From Planctomycetaceae bacterium (GTDB taxonomy: Bacteria > Planctomycetota > Planctomycetia > Pirellulales > Thermoguttaceae): DNA of 8,877 nt. The notes beneath the pieces are model-generated. The model was not told the DNA's origin, did not search any database, and saw only the letters and a program-made list of their open reading frames with translations. The translations under genes were made by a program, and so were the position numbers. This document shows, in pieces, positions 1 to 7,007 of this stretch (positions within the stretch are counted from its first letter, which is position 1; every line of letters starts with the position of its first letter). The stretch covers positions 1 to 8,877 of the forward strand of contig JAITBS010000004.1 in assembly GCA_031283515.1 (NCBI GenBank). The letters run 5' to 3'.

Positions 1-144
1 TATCGGTGGAATATTTTTAACAACATTTTTCCGCGATATTCTGCGAATTCTGCGTTTAAATTTGATAAAAAATTATAACGCAGAAAACGCAGAAAATTAG
101 GAAGCGTAATTTGAAAAAATATCGTTACAAATATTCCGCTGATA
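1..144. repeat. Inverted-repeat element with 30-bp imperfect ends
   Basis: Bases 1-30 match the reverse complement of 115-144 at 25 of 30 positions (outer ends TATCGGTGGAATATTT and AAATATTCCGCTGATA). A second, inner inverted repeat pairs TTCTGCGAATTCTGCGTT (about 40-57) with AACGCAGAAAACGCAGAA (about 78-95). There is no open reading frame of note inside. The shape is that of a small non-autonomous palindromic element (MITE-like) or a dispersed intergenic repeat. The left end coincides with the window edge, so the element may extend further. A solo copy of the end motif lies at 600-611. Confidence 0.5.
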
Positions 145-226
145 TATTGCCAAAAAAATAATCAGAAATAGTTGCAAAAATCGTTTGACAAAATGTAACT
201 ATTCGTACAAAAATAAATAACTCATG

Positions 227-370
227 TTACTCACCGGCTGCGAGTTTTATTTTTTTCAGTTCGCTCAATGCGTCATTTGAAGCTGCATAGCGTTTTGTTA
301 GCCTTAAATTTTGGGATGTATTTTTTATGAACGACTTTATTTGTAACCGTCCACTCGCAAGAAAAATTTC
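227..370 (-). pseudogene. Possible 3' remnant of a minus-strand gene
   Basis: On the minus strand a frame stays open for 47 codons, from 370 down to a TAA at 227-229, bounded upstream by a TAG at 371-373. It has no ATG. Its last residues, NDALSELKKIKLAAGE, look protein-like, with charged helical composition. I do not recognise a family. The upstream boundary falls just inside the inverted-repeat element that starts at 367, so an older gene end truncated by that element is possible. A chance open frame is equally possible in 144 bases. No terminator or ribosome binding site supports it. Confidence 0.2.
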
Positions 371-569
371 CTACGCCCTGAAGGGGCAGCGTATGCTAAC
401 CCGCCGCAACGCGGCGGGTTGGAATCAACAATAAGGTCGCCCTGAAAGGGCAGGATATTTTGTGAATCGAACGGTTATGTTGCCCTTTCAGGGCGAAATG
501 GTTTGTTGTACGTTTAACCCTACCCGTTGGGTAGGGCTGGCTTCTATTGCCCTTTCAGGGCGTAGGAAA
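367..569. repeat. REP/BIME-like palindromic element, two inverted halves
   Basis: A 203-bp element bounded by 21-bp inverted ends (367-387 against 549-569, one mismatch; core CCTACGCCCTGAA). Each half runs from the outer end inward in the same order: palindrome GCCCTGAAAGGGC or a near-copy (375-387; 549-561 on the other strand), 12 nt, a perfect hairpin with an AAC loop (CCCGCCGC stem at 400-418, CCCTACCC stem at 518-536, reverse strand), 20 or 23 nt, then the palindrome again (439-451; 482-494). The halves are therefore homologous inverted copies around a 30-nt centre. This resembles bacterial interspersed mosaic elements built of REP units. No RAYT transposase is visible in the window. Confidence 0.7.
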
Positions 570-599
570 ATATCAGGAAGGTAAAATCACAAAATAATA

Positions 600-611
600 A
601 TTCCACTGATA
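600..611. repeat. Isolated copy of the 1-144 element end motif
   Basis: ATTCCACTGATA matches the right end at 133-144 (ATTCCGCTGATA) at 11 of 12 positions. Its reverse complement matches the left end TATCGGTGGAAT equally well. It lies 30 bases after the 367-569 element. It may be a decayed end of a second copy or a shared insertion-site sequence; 12 bases is too short to decide. Confidence 0.3.
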
Positions 612-620
612 GATTACGTG

Positions 621-756
621 TTTTTTAATTGGATAAACAGGATTAACCGGATATTTAAACACAAAACCAAATTCTCAAGTACAAAAATATAAAATGAAAT
701 TTTGAATTTGTTTGTATTTAAAATCCTGTTAATCTTGTTTATTCTGTTCTAAAAAA
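621..756. repeat. Imperfect inverted repeat with GATTAACMGGAT arms
   Basis: The left arm at about 621-656 (TTTTTTA, then GGATAAACAGGATTAACCGG) is complementary, with mismatches, to 719-756 (AAATCCTGTTAATC, then TTGTTTATTCTG and TAAAAAA). The arms are separated by about 60 AT-rich bases. The core GATAAACAGGATTAAC/CGGAT resembles intergenic repeats I have seen scattered through many AT-rich environmental genomes. That is an impression from memory, not a search result. No gene is seen in it. Confidence 0.45.
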
Positions 757-791
757 TAGTTGATTATTTACGAAAGCAAATCAGAAAGGAA

Positions 792-820
792 TTGCAAAAC
801 GTAACCAATTAGGGTATTCT
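792..820 (+). promoter_or_regulatory. Candidate promoter of the lyase gene
   Basis: TTGCAA (792-797) and TATTCT (815-820) are separated by 17 bases; each matches the sigma-70 consensus at four of six positions. The -10 box sits within the inverted repeat CAATTAG-GGTATT-CTAATTG (806-825), which could be an operator. A further 7-bp inverted repeat (TCGGAAA 841-847, TTTCCGA 858-864) lies in what would be the 5' leader. Placement is by consensus only. Confidence 0.3.
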
Positions 821-898
821 AATTGAAATAAAATACAATTTCGGAAAAAATGTGTTGTTTCCGATTAAATTAAAATTTCTACTTTGTGAGAAACAAAA

Positions 899-3607
899 AT
901 GAAAATATTTATTGTCCGTTTTGTGTGTTTCATCATGTTGACCGTTCCGCTTCATGCGGAAAATCAATCTGTTCCGCTCAAAGCAGAAAAAATTTGGTCA
1001 CGCGAATCCGGTACCGCAACAATAAAAATTAACGGTAATACCGTAAATATTGAAGCAAACGGAACAAAAGATTGGGCGGTTGAACTCTGTAAAAGATTTC
1101 CGGTTGAAACCGGTGAAACGTTTTTACTTTCCGCAACAGTTCGTAATTTCAAAGGTTCCGGTCGTGCGAATCTCACCGCAGCCTTGTTCGGAGAAGATGG
1201 AAAAATTATCAACTGGACTCACGGTGATGATTCTGTTCGCGGCGAAACCGATAAACGGATTCTTGAAACCGAATTTGTTGTTCCCGCCGGAACCGGTTAC
1301 AAAATTTTGCCCCGATTGATCGGAACCGGTCAATCAACATTTTCTGTTTCCGATTTCAGTTTGGTTAAAACAGGCAAAATCGAATTAAACACGAAAACCA
1401 ACGATGTTCCAGAGGTCGGCAAAGGACGTTACGAATATCCGGTTCACTCAAAAGATGTTGCGAAAAACTGGCGGCTTCGGTCACGCGGTGAACTACTCAA
1501 TACCTCGTCGGTTGATGCGTTTTCAGTGGACAATTCCGTTCCGTTTAACGGCAACGCAACCTTGCGAATCAAAAGCAATACCGAACAAAAAACAACCCTT
1601 TTTCCACAAACAGCAATTACCGCTAAAACCGGAGAACAATTTTTTGTTTCATTTTGGGTCAAACTCGAAAGCGGCAAAGTTTCACTGGACATTTTACCAT
1701 GGAAAGCCGGTTTGATTTTAGGCAATCGAATTGCCAATGGTACGTTTGCTCCGTCTGTTCTTGAAGAAGGTAATGATTGGGCGAATGTTCATATTTATCT
1801 GACGGTTCCCGAAGGAGTCGAAGGTTTTTGTCCCGTTATTTATGCTGAACCCGATACGGTGTTTCGAATCGGAGAATTGAGTATCGAACGACCGTCGCCG
1901 TACAATTTGAAACAGTCCGGGAAAAAAGTCAACGGTTTTGCAACGAAACGAATCGAAGAAAAATTAGATCGCGGTCTTGTTGCGATAAAAACAGTTGACG
2001 GTGTTTATCTCAGTTGGCGGCTGCTTAAAGACGATAAACCTAATACCGGTTTTCATGTTTACCGAATCAATCCCGATGGTAAGGAGGTTAAATTAACAGA
2101 AAAACCAATTACCAAAACAACCGATTTTATCGACAAAACGGTTCCAGTTCCGAACAACGGAAATAGTCAATGGTTTGTCCGTGTTGATGAAAATGTTGAT
2201 GAAAACAGAGTCGATAAAAATATTACGAAAAACCATCCTGTTACTGCTCTTGATAAACCCCATCTTTCAATTCCGTTGAAAAACGAAAAATCATTTCAGT
2301 ATATTGCATTTGCGGATCTCGACGGTGACGGCAGACTTGATTATGTTATAAAATCACCGAACTCTAATATTGATCCGTACATCAATTACTGGAAGGCAAG
2401 TCCCGGAACATTTCGGTTACAGGCTTATAATGCTGACGGGCGGTTTCTTTGGGAAAAAGACCTTGGTTGGGGAATTGAGCAGGGAATTTGGTATTCGCCT
2501 TATATTGTAACTGATTTGGACGGTGACGGTTGCGCTGAAGTTGCGGTTAAAACGGCACCGCAGGATGTTGATCCGCGTAATGTAACCGGCAGAGTTTACA
2601 GCGGTGCGGAATATCTTTCGATTCTTGATGGTAAAACCGGTAAGGAACGTACAAAAATTGATTGGGCTGAACGCAACGGACTCGGATATAATCTTTCATG
2701 CCGTAACCAACTTTGTGCGGCATATCTTGACGGTAAAACACCGGCAATTATTGTACTTCGCGGGACATATTCAAGAATGGCGGCGGCGGCGTACCAATTC
2801 CGCAACGATAAGTTGGAAGAACTCTGGCGGTTCGACAACCGTTGGCAGCGTGAACTCTGGGGACAGGGAGCACACACAACACATGCGGTTGATCTTGACG
2901 GTGACGGTCGTGATGAAGTGATTTTGGGTTCGACCGTGCTGGACGATGACGGAACCGTGCTTTGGTGTACGAGATTAGGACATCCCGATCATGTTTACAT
3001 TGGCGATCTTAACCCGCAACATTTGGGTCTTGAGGTATTTTACGGCATCGAAACTCGGCAACCGAAAAACGGAATTTGCATGGTCGATTCTAAAACCGGT
3101 GAATTGATCTGGGGTATTGATTTTCCGACGACACATATTCATTCTCAAGGTTTTTGTTCTGATATTGATATTTCGCAACCCGGTTATGAATTATGGAACG
3201 GTGAACGGGATAGTGAAGAATTACGCTGGCTTCGTAATGCTCAAGGTGAAGTTCTTGATGTTCCCAAACAGTTTTCGCGCAAAAATCTGAGTCCGGACGC
3301 GGTTTGGTGGGATGCTGATTGGCAACGGGAAATGATAAATGGTGGTCGTCCGGTTGATTTTCCATCGTATGAACAAGTTGATTCGGTACGATTTGAAGGC
3401 AGTATTCGGCTTATTGGTGATATTCTTGGTGATTGGCGAGAGGAAGTTGTTACTTCTCATGACGGTGAAATCCGAATTTACACAACAACAATTCCCGCAA
3501 CAGACCGCCGTAACACATTCCTGCAAGACCCCAATTATCGTGCCGCATTACGCGAAAACACAATGGGTTACCAACAAATCCCTGTGCCTTCGTATGAACT
3601 GAAATAA
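899..3607 (+). CDS. Secreted rhamnogalacturonan lyase, polysaccharide lyase family 11
   Basis: Predicted to cleave the rhamnogalacturonan I backbone of pectin by beta-elimination outside the cytoplasm. Residues 1-20 are a signal peptide (basic start, hydrophobic core, likely cut after LHA). Residues about 30-340 look like two beta-rich carbohydrate-binding (jelly-roll) modules. RIEEKLDRGLVAIK (from about 352) and VYLSWRLL open the conserved PL11 region: a short fibronectin-like part, then the beta-propeller. Ca-binding DLDGDG loops occur near residues 473, 539 and 665, with WGQGAHTTHAVDLDGDG and GDILGDWREEV (from about 840) matching the family; the end NTMGYQQIPVPSY matches PL11 C-termini. 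The full length of 902 aa exceeds the usual roughly 600-aa enzyme because of the N-terminal modules. The ATG is placed by the signal peptide; only a weak GTGAG precedes it. No transporter or other pectinase is adjacent. Confidence 0.93.
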   Translation: MKIFIVRFVCFIMLTVPLHAENQSVPLKAEKIWSRESGTATIKINGNTVNIEANGTKDWAVELCKRFPVETGETFLLSATVRNFKGSGRANLTAALFGEDGKIINWTHGDDSVRGETDKRILETEFVVPAGTGYKILPRLIGTGQSTFSVSDFSLVKTGKIELNTKTNDVPEVGKGRYEYPVHSKDVAKNWRLRSRGELLNTSSVDAFSVDNSVPFNGNATLRIKSNTEQKTTLFPQTAITAKTGEQFFVSFWVKLESGKVSLDILPWKAGLILGNRIANGTFAPSVLEEGNDWANVHIYLTVPEGVEGFCPVIYAEPDTVFRIGELSIERPSPYNLKQSGKKVNGFATKRIEEKLDRGLVAIKTVDGVYLSWRLLKDDKPNTGFHVYRINPDGKEVKLTEKPITKTTDFIDKTVPVPNNGNSQWFVRVDENVDENRVDKNITKNHPVTALDKPHLSIPLKNEKSFQYIAFADLDGDGRLDYVIKSPNSNIDPYINYWKASPGTFRLQAYNADGRFLWEKDLGWGIEQGIWYSPYIVTDLDGDGCAEVAVKTAPQDVDPRNVTGRVYSGAEYLSILDGKTGKERTKIDWAERNGLGYNLSCRNQLCAAYLDGKTPAIIVLRGTYSRMAAAAYQFRNDKLEELWRFDNRWQRELWGQGAHTTHAVDLDGDGRDEVILGSTVLDDDGTVLWCTRLGHPDHVYIGDLNPQHLGLEVFYGIETRQPKNGICMVDSKTGELIWGIDFPTTHIHSQGFCSDIDISQPGYELWNGERDSEELRWLRNAQGEVLDVPKQFSRKNLSPDAVWWDADWQREMINGGRPVDFPSYEQVDSVRFEGSIRLIGDILGDWREEVVTSHDGEIRIYTTTIPATDRRNTFLQDPNYRAALRENTMGYQQIPVPSYELK

Positions 3608-3825
3608 AAGGTAACCGTTTATAACTCATCACTGTGGTCTGTCCGAAGTTTCCATGAAGTTGCGCAATCTAAGGACTGGACTTTTCGAAAAATTATAATA
3701 AAATATTGGCAGTTTATATGTTTAGGGTCGATTTTGCTCTGGACAATAGGAAGAAATTTGTTTAAATTATTACTATCATTATTTTAAGAAGAAAATAAAA
3801 GTATTTTTTTTACAGAAAATTTCTG

Positions 3826-3831
3826 AAGGAG
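3826..3831 (+). promoter_or_regulatory. Strong ribosome binding site, sets start of small ORF
   Basis: AAGGAG lies 8 bases before ATG 3840 and only 5 before the in-frame GTG at 3837, so ATG 3840 is the better start. It is the clearest Shine-Dalgarno sequence in the first 5 kb, which argues that the 67-aa frame is really translated. The 220 bases before it are AT-rich, with no convincing promoter pair. Confidence 0.6.
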
Positions 3832-3839
3832 TAAGAGTG

Positions 3840-4043
3840 ATGAATGAAGAATTAGTGGGATTGGCGGCGGACTTACAAGAAGTCTATCACTGGGAACAGG
3901 ATCACAGAGAACAAAATAGAAAATCTACGGATATTTTTGTACCCATAGAACCGTATAGTCCATCAGACACGGTAAAAAAACAAAACGAAGAATTGGTAAA
4001 ATATCAACAAATTGCCAAAAATTTTTCTTATGGTGAATACTAA
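3840..4043 (+). CDS. Small acidic protein of 67 aa, function unknown
   Basis: I do not recognise a family. The product is short, soluble and rich in Glu, Gln and Lys, with no signal peptide or membrane segment. It starts MNEELVGLAADLQEVYHW, and two stretches (about residues 1-25 and 45-60, KKQNEELVKYQQIAK) should be helical. A strong AAGGAG site supports translation. Its 3' end overlaps the peptidase-like gene by 14 bases in a +1 frame, and that gene has no ribosome binding site of its own, so the two are probably translationally coupled. It could be a partner, inhibitor or chaperone of the peptidase-like protein. Alternatively it could be the true N-terminus of that protein cut off by a frameshift at the AAAAATTTTT run (4017-4026). 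Confidence 0.6.
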   Translation: MNEELVGLAADLQEVYHWEQDHREQNRKSTDIFVPIEPYSPSDTVKKQNEELVKYQQIAKNFSYGEY

Positions 4044-5571
4044 CGCTTGCCAAGTAATTTTACCAAACGGTTTTCGTTCTAATTGCGGTAATAGTCCCCA
4101 ATGGTTCGATACCAATAAAAATATAGGGTATTCAAATTTTGATTTTGTTGATAAATACTTTCAATCGAGCCATACCGTCAGACGAATTTTTTCTCTTGCT
4201 AGGAAGTTGGGTTTTCGTTCTTTTTTGATCGAAACGGTTGATTCTGCATTACCTTGGTTAGTTACAGACGATCATTTACTTCGCCGTAGGAATTGCGGTT
4301 TTAAGCATTCTGAAGTGTACAGAATTTCTTTTTTCACTTCGGAAAAAGACAGCGAAATATTCAATCAAGAAAATTTTCTTGGCTATGCTGTTGTCAAAAA
4401 AGAATATTTTGGTTCCCCGATATTTCCATCTATTTACGTTTACGAATCAGTATTACAACCATACCGACAGGAAAAACAAAACAATTTTTTACACTGTAAG
4501 AGAACATATCAGGTTGCTTATCCCTTTGGAACTTTTAACGTAACAGGTGCTTTGTATGCTCAACAAAACGCTAAAACATTTGTTTGTGCTCATGTTGCCT
4601 TACGTTCTGTTTTGTCATTACTTTTACCAGAAGGTGATATTTCATACTCGGAGATTAATCAACTTGCCGGTATTGATGTATCACAATATCCTCTTGGTGA
4701 AAATAACAAGGGATTAACACCTGACCAGATTGATAAGGTTTTGGAATCTAAAGGAATTACTTCTCGAAAAATTTTTCATGAGCCTCAATCACCATCTAGT
4801 AATCCAACTGATCTTGTTTCAGAATTTTCCCGTTATCTTTATGGATATATTGAATCGGGTTGCCCTTCTCTTTTGGCTTTTGAACTGACGGGAAAATCAG
4901 GAAGACATATTGTTCCGGTTTTGGGACACACTTTTAACGAGGACACGTGGGTTTCAGATGCTCGTTATGCTTATTTTGGCGGTGAAAAGTTTTATTCAAG
5001 TGAAGGCTGGTTAAGTACCTATCTCATTCACGACGACAATTTCGGTCCTTATCTTTGTATCCCACGAAATTATCTTGCAACAGACAATTTTCGATTACTT
5101 TACGGATTACATTATAATCGAGAAGCCCTATGTTTTGATAAGGCGGAAGTTGTCGCCTTAGAGCGGCTCAAACATTTTGCTCTTGCTAATCCCAAAAAAG
5201 AAAATTTATCTTGGTTTAACCGTTTTGTTGTTTTTGCCAAAAGGGAACAACTTGTTCTGCGAACTATTTTTATTTCTCAATCTCGATATATAAATTTGTT
5301 GCAACATTACGGTATTGAAGATTCGACTATTGAACAGTTAAGACAAAAGTTACCGGAAACTTTTTGGATGGTCGAAACGAGTTGTTCTGAGTTATTTTCA
5401 GCAACACGTGCAAAATTTGGTGAAATATTATTAACTTGTGAAAATGTCGATGGTGATTTCAATGGAATTGCCAAACCGCTTGCGATTCGATTACCGGGAG
5501 TGATTTATTTTGAAGATGAAAATCGACCCATTTCAACCTCAATGAGTAATTATACTCCGTTGTATTCTTGA
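4030..5571 (+). CDS. Papain/C39-like cysteine peptidase-like protein
   Basis: A 513-aa protein with no signal peptide or membrane segment, so probably cytoplasmic. The central part has the order expected of a papain-fold peptidase: FLGYAVV (116-122), RTYQVAYPFGTFNV (from 158), YAQQN (176-180), then CAHVALRSVL with candidate nucleophile Cys186 at the start of a helix, GRHIVPVLGHTF with candidate His293 (His300 as alternative), and Asp310 in WVSDA, as in C39-type H..V.G....V.D patterns. The LGYxVV / QQ / CAxxAL layout resembles uncharacterised bacterial proteins I recall; no search was possible. The C-terminal 170 residues are unassigned. ATG 4030 overlaps the upstream small gene; TTG 4012 is an alternative start. 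No ribosome binding site is visible, consistent with coupling. Its substrate is unknown, and no peptide-export ABC transporter is nearby. Confidence 0.6.
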   Translation: MVNTNACQVILPNGFRSNCGNSPQWFDTNKNIGYSNFDFVDKYFQSSHTVRRIFSLARKLGFRSFLIETVDSALPWLVTDDHLLRRRNCGFKHSEVYRISFFTSEKDSEIFNQENFLGYAVVKKEYFGSPIFPSIYVYESVLQPYRQEKQNNFLHCKRTYQVAYPFGTFNVTGALYAQQNAKTFVCAHVALRSVLSLLLPEGDISYSEINQLAGIDVSQYPLGENNKGLTPDQIDKVLESKGITSRKIFHEPQSPSSNPTDLVSEFSRYLYGYIESGCPSLLAFELTGKSGRHIVPVLGHTFNEDTWVSDARYAYFGGEKFYSSEGWLSTYLIHDDNFGPYLCIPRNYLATDNFRLLYGLHYNREALCFDKAEVVALERLKHFALANPKKENLSWFNRFVVFAKREQLVLRTIFISQSRYINLLQHYGIEDSTIEQLRQKLPETFWMVETSCSELFSATRAKFGEILLTCENVDGDFNGIAKPLAIRLPGVIYFEDENRPISTSMSNYTPLYS

Positions 5572-5582
5572 CCAGATTTTTT

Positions 5583-5604
5583 AGTAACCGTCTCTTTTGA
5601 TAAC
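5583..5604 (+). repeat. Post-stop repeat, copy 1
   Basis: AGTAACCGTCTCTTTTGAT followed by AAC begins 11 bases after the peptidase-like gene's stop. It matches 6754-6776 at 18 of 19 core positions. It is not part of a visible hairpin, so it is not an obvious terminator. Confidence 0.6.
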
Positions 5605-5633
5605 CTTCCCGATGATTGATTCTATTTTCTTTC

Positions 5634-5679
5634 GTCCTGAAAGGGCAACTAAGCCGGTCCTACGCAACAGGTAGGGTTA
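5634..5679 (+). repeat. Decayed half-copy of the 367-569 element
   Basis: GTCCTGAAAGGGC (5634-5646), 11 nt, then a degenerate hairpin with AAC loop (5658-5676) and TTAAA. It aligns with the reverse complement of the right half of the 367-569 element over about 50 bases with roughly seven substitutions and one gap. The two stem pairs next to the loop are broken and the outermost pair is a T-G wobble, so this copy looks inactive. It shows the element is dispersed. Confidence 0.6.
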
Positions 5680-5745
5680 AAATCTGTTATAAATTGGTTA
5701 TTTTATTTTTGTTCACGATATCATTTATTTTTTGTTTTTTTCATC

Positions 5746-5751
5746 TATAAT
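5746..5751 (+). promoter_or_regulatory. Candidate -10 box upstream of the pseudopilin gene
   Basis: A perfect TATAAT lies 65 bases before ATG 5817 in a T-rich stretch. No good -35 box is found at 16-18 bases, so this is weak support only. Confidence 0.25.
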
Positions 5752-5816
5752 AATCTGCTCGAGTGCTGTTTCAACGATATTAACTATATTAACTATTAAT
5801 ACCTGCCCATTCGATA

Positions 5817-6752
5817 ATGGTGATAAGACGTATCATAAAAGGGTTTACACTTTTAGAACTTCTTCTGGTATTGGCGTTGTTTGTTGTTTTGCTTGGGATG
5901 CTTTGGAATATTATTTCGCTTTTTTCCAAATCACAGATGCAAGGAACACGATTGGCGGAACGTTCGCAACTTGTCCGTTCTCTGGCGCAACTTCTGGAAG
6001 ATGACCTGAAAGCGGCGATTCAGGACCCGATTCATCCGCTTGAAAATTCAATCGGCGATGATGATGTTCGGCGATTTGGTTTGAGTGGTACATTGCAAAT
6101 ATTGAGGGTAGATGTTATTGAGATTAACCCATTCGTAACAACAACAGTTCCCCAGCCGCGTCAGGCTCTGTTGGGAGAAATACAAACCACAACACCACGC
6201 GCTGCGGAACTCAAAACGGTTTTTTATGATTTTCAGCATTCTCATGGACTTGTGCGTCGGGAAATTGATTTTGAAACGCCCGACTTCAACACCCAAACAA
6301 CCGAAGGAACCTATCTGCAAGCTCCAGAAGTGGTGAGTTGCCGATTTCGGTATTATGATGGTTTGAAGTGGAGTGACTCATGGGAAAGCTTGGAACATGG
6401 CGGATTACCGGTTGCGATTGAAGTAACACTTCACACCTTACCTCTTGCCGAAGCGGAACGTTATCGCCGTGAGGCAACACCAAACGAAAATTTCCATTCT
6501 GCTATTTTACGGCTTCATCTTTCATTGCCGGTTTTAAGCCGAATAGTTGCTTATCTTCCGGCATCGCCGATACGAAAATTTGAGACGTATCAGCGGAAAA
6601 CACCGCCCCGAAAAGAAGACGCTTCAACAGTACCCCTAACTTCCCAACCCTTGACCGTCTCACCCGTACCGCAGCAACAACCCTTACCATCGCCGCCGCC
6701 GGAACCAACAAACAAATCACAACAATCATGGATTCGCGGTTCACAACCCTAA
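5817..6752 (+). CDS. GspJ/PulJ-like pseudopilin with prepilin-type N-terminus
   Basis: Predicted minor pseudopilin of a type II secretion or type IV pilus-like system, anchored in the inner membrane and processed by prepilin peptidase. The start MVIRRIIKG-FTLLELLLVLALFVVLLG is a textbook type III leader: basic leader, cleavage after Gly9, Phe10 as new N-terminus, Glu14 at position +5, then one hydrophobic helix to about residue 35. The QLLEDDLKAAIQDP stretch and the later CRFRYYDGLKWSDSWESLE with LPVAIEVTL are typical of GspJ-type proteins. Residues about 254-311 form a Pro/Gln/Ser-rich disordered tail, unusual in GspJ and possibly a linker. An in-frame TAA at 5790-5792 rules out a much earlier start; no clear ribosome binding site is seen. 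The other secretion genes are not in the window. Confidence 0.8.
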   Translation: MVIRRIIKGFTLLELLLVLALFVVLLGMLWNIISLFSKSQMQGTRLAERSQLVRSLAQLLEDDLKAAIQDPIHPLENSIGDDDVRRFGLSGTLQILRVDVIEINPFVTTTVPQPRQALLGEIQTTTPRAAELKTVFYDFQHSHGLVRREIDFETPDFNTQTTEGTYLQAPEVVSCRFRYYDGLKWSDSWESLEHGGLPVAIEVTLHTLPLAEAERYRREATPNENFHSAILRLHLSLPVLSRIVAYLPASPIRKFETYQRKTPPRKEDASTVPLTSQPLTVSPVPQQQPLPSPPPEPTNKSQQSWIRGSQP

Positions 6753-6753
6753 A

Positions 6754-6776
6754 AGTAACGGTCTCTTTTGATCAAC
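6754..6776 (+). repeat. Post-stop repeat, copy 2
   Basis: AGTAACGGTCTCTTTTGAT, then CAAC, begins 2 bases after the pseudopilin stop codon. It is nearly identical to 5583-5604. A weaker relative, GTAACCGT (3611-3618), follows the lyase stop by 3 bases. Confidence 0.6.
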
Positions 6777-6780
6777 TGTG

Positions 6781-6828
6781 TCCGCAGATTTTCACTGATA
6801 TTGAGTCTGCCGATTTTCGCCGATTATT
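6781..6828. repeat. Imperfect direct repeat GATTTTCRCYGAT in intergenic DNA
   Basis: GATTTTCACTGAT (6787-6799) and GATTTTCGCCGAT (6812-6824) are 25 bases apart, within TCCGCAGATTTTC and TCTGCCGATTTTC contexts. The rest of 6829-6975 is AT-rich. It holds a small GGGGA/TCCCC inverted repeat near 6952-6973 and no gene I can support; open frames here lack ribosome binding sites and protein-like sequence. Confidence 0.35.
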
Positions 6829-6975
6829 TTTTTGAGAATGACGAAACAAACGAAATAAGGAAGCAAACAAAAAGAGAACAGACAACAAGCATGGGTTGTA
6901 TTCAGAAAAGTTTTTGGAATTTGGGAAATAATTACGATTTTTTTGTTTTCGGGGGAAAAAAGGCAAAATCCCCTG

Positions 6976-7004
6976 TTGACTTCCAATGGGGTTTTATGTA
7001 TAAA
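6976..7004 (+). promoter_or_regulatory. Sigma-70-type promoter of the DUF1559 gene
   Basis: TTGACT (6976-6981) and TATAAA (6999-7004) have exactly 17 bases between them; each matches the consensus at five of six positions. This is the best promoter in the window. It would give a leader of roughly 95 bases before ATG 7105. Confidence 0.6.
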
Positions 7005-7007
7005 TTT

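Noticed and set aside
222..253. Possible terminator (CTCACCGGCTGCGAG followed by T-rich DNA)
   Set aside because: Only three base pairs form at the ends of the supposed stem.
3634..3686. Possible terminator after the lyase (GTCTGTCC with GGACTGGAC, then TTTT)
   Set aside because: The stem is short and bulged with a loop of about 28 bases, and only four T follow.
5732..6004. 90-codon open frame overlapping the pseudopilin start
   Set aside because: It is a shadow of the pseudopilin gene in another frame; the prepilin motif lies in the 5817 frame.
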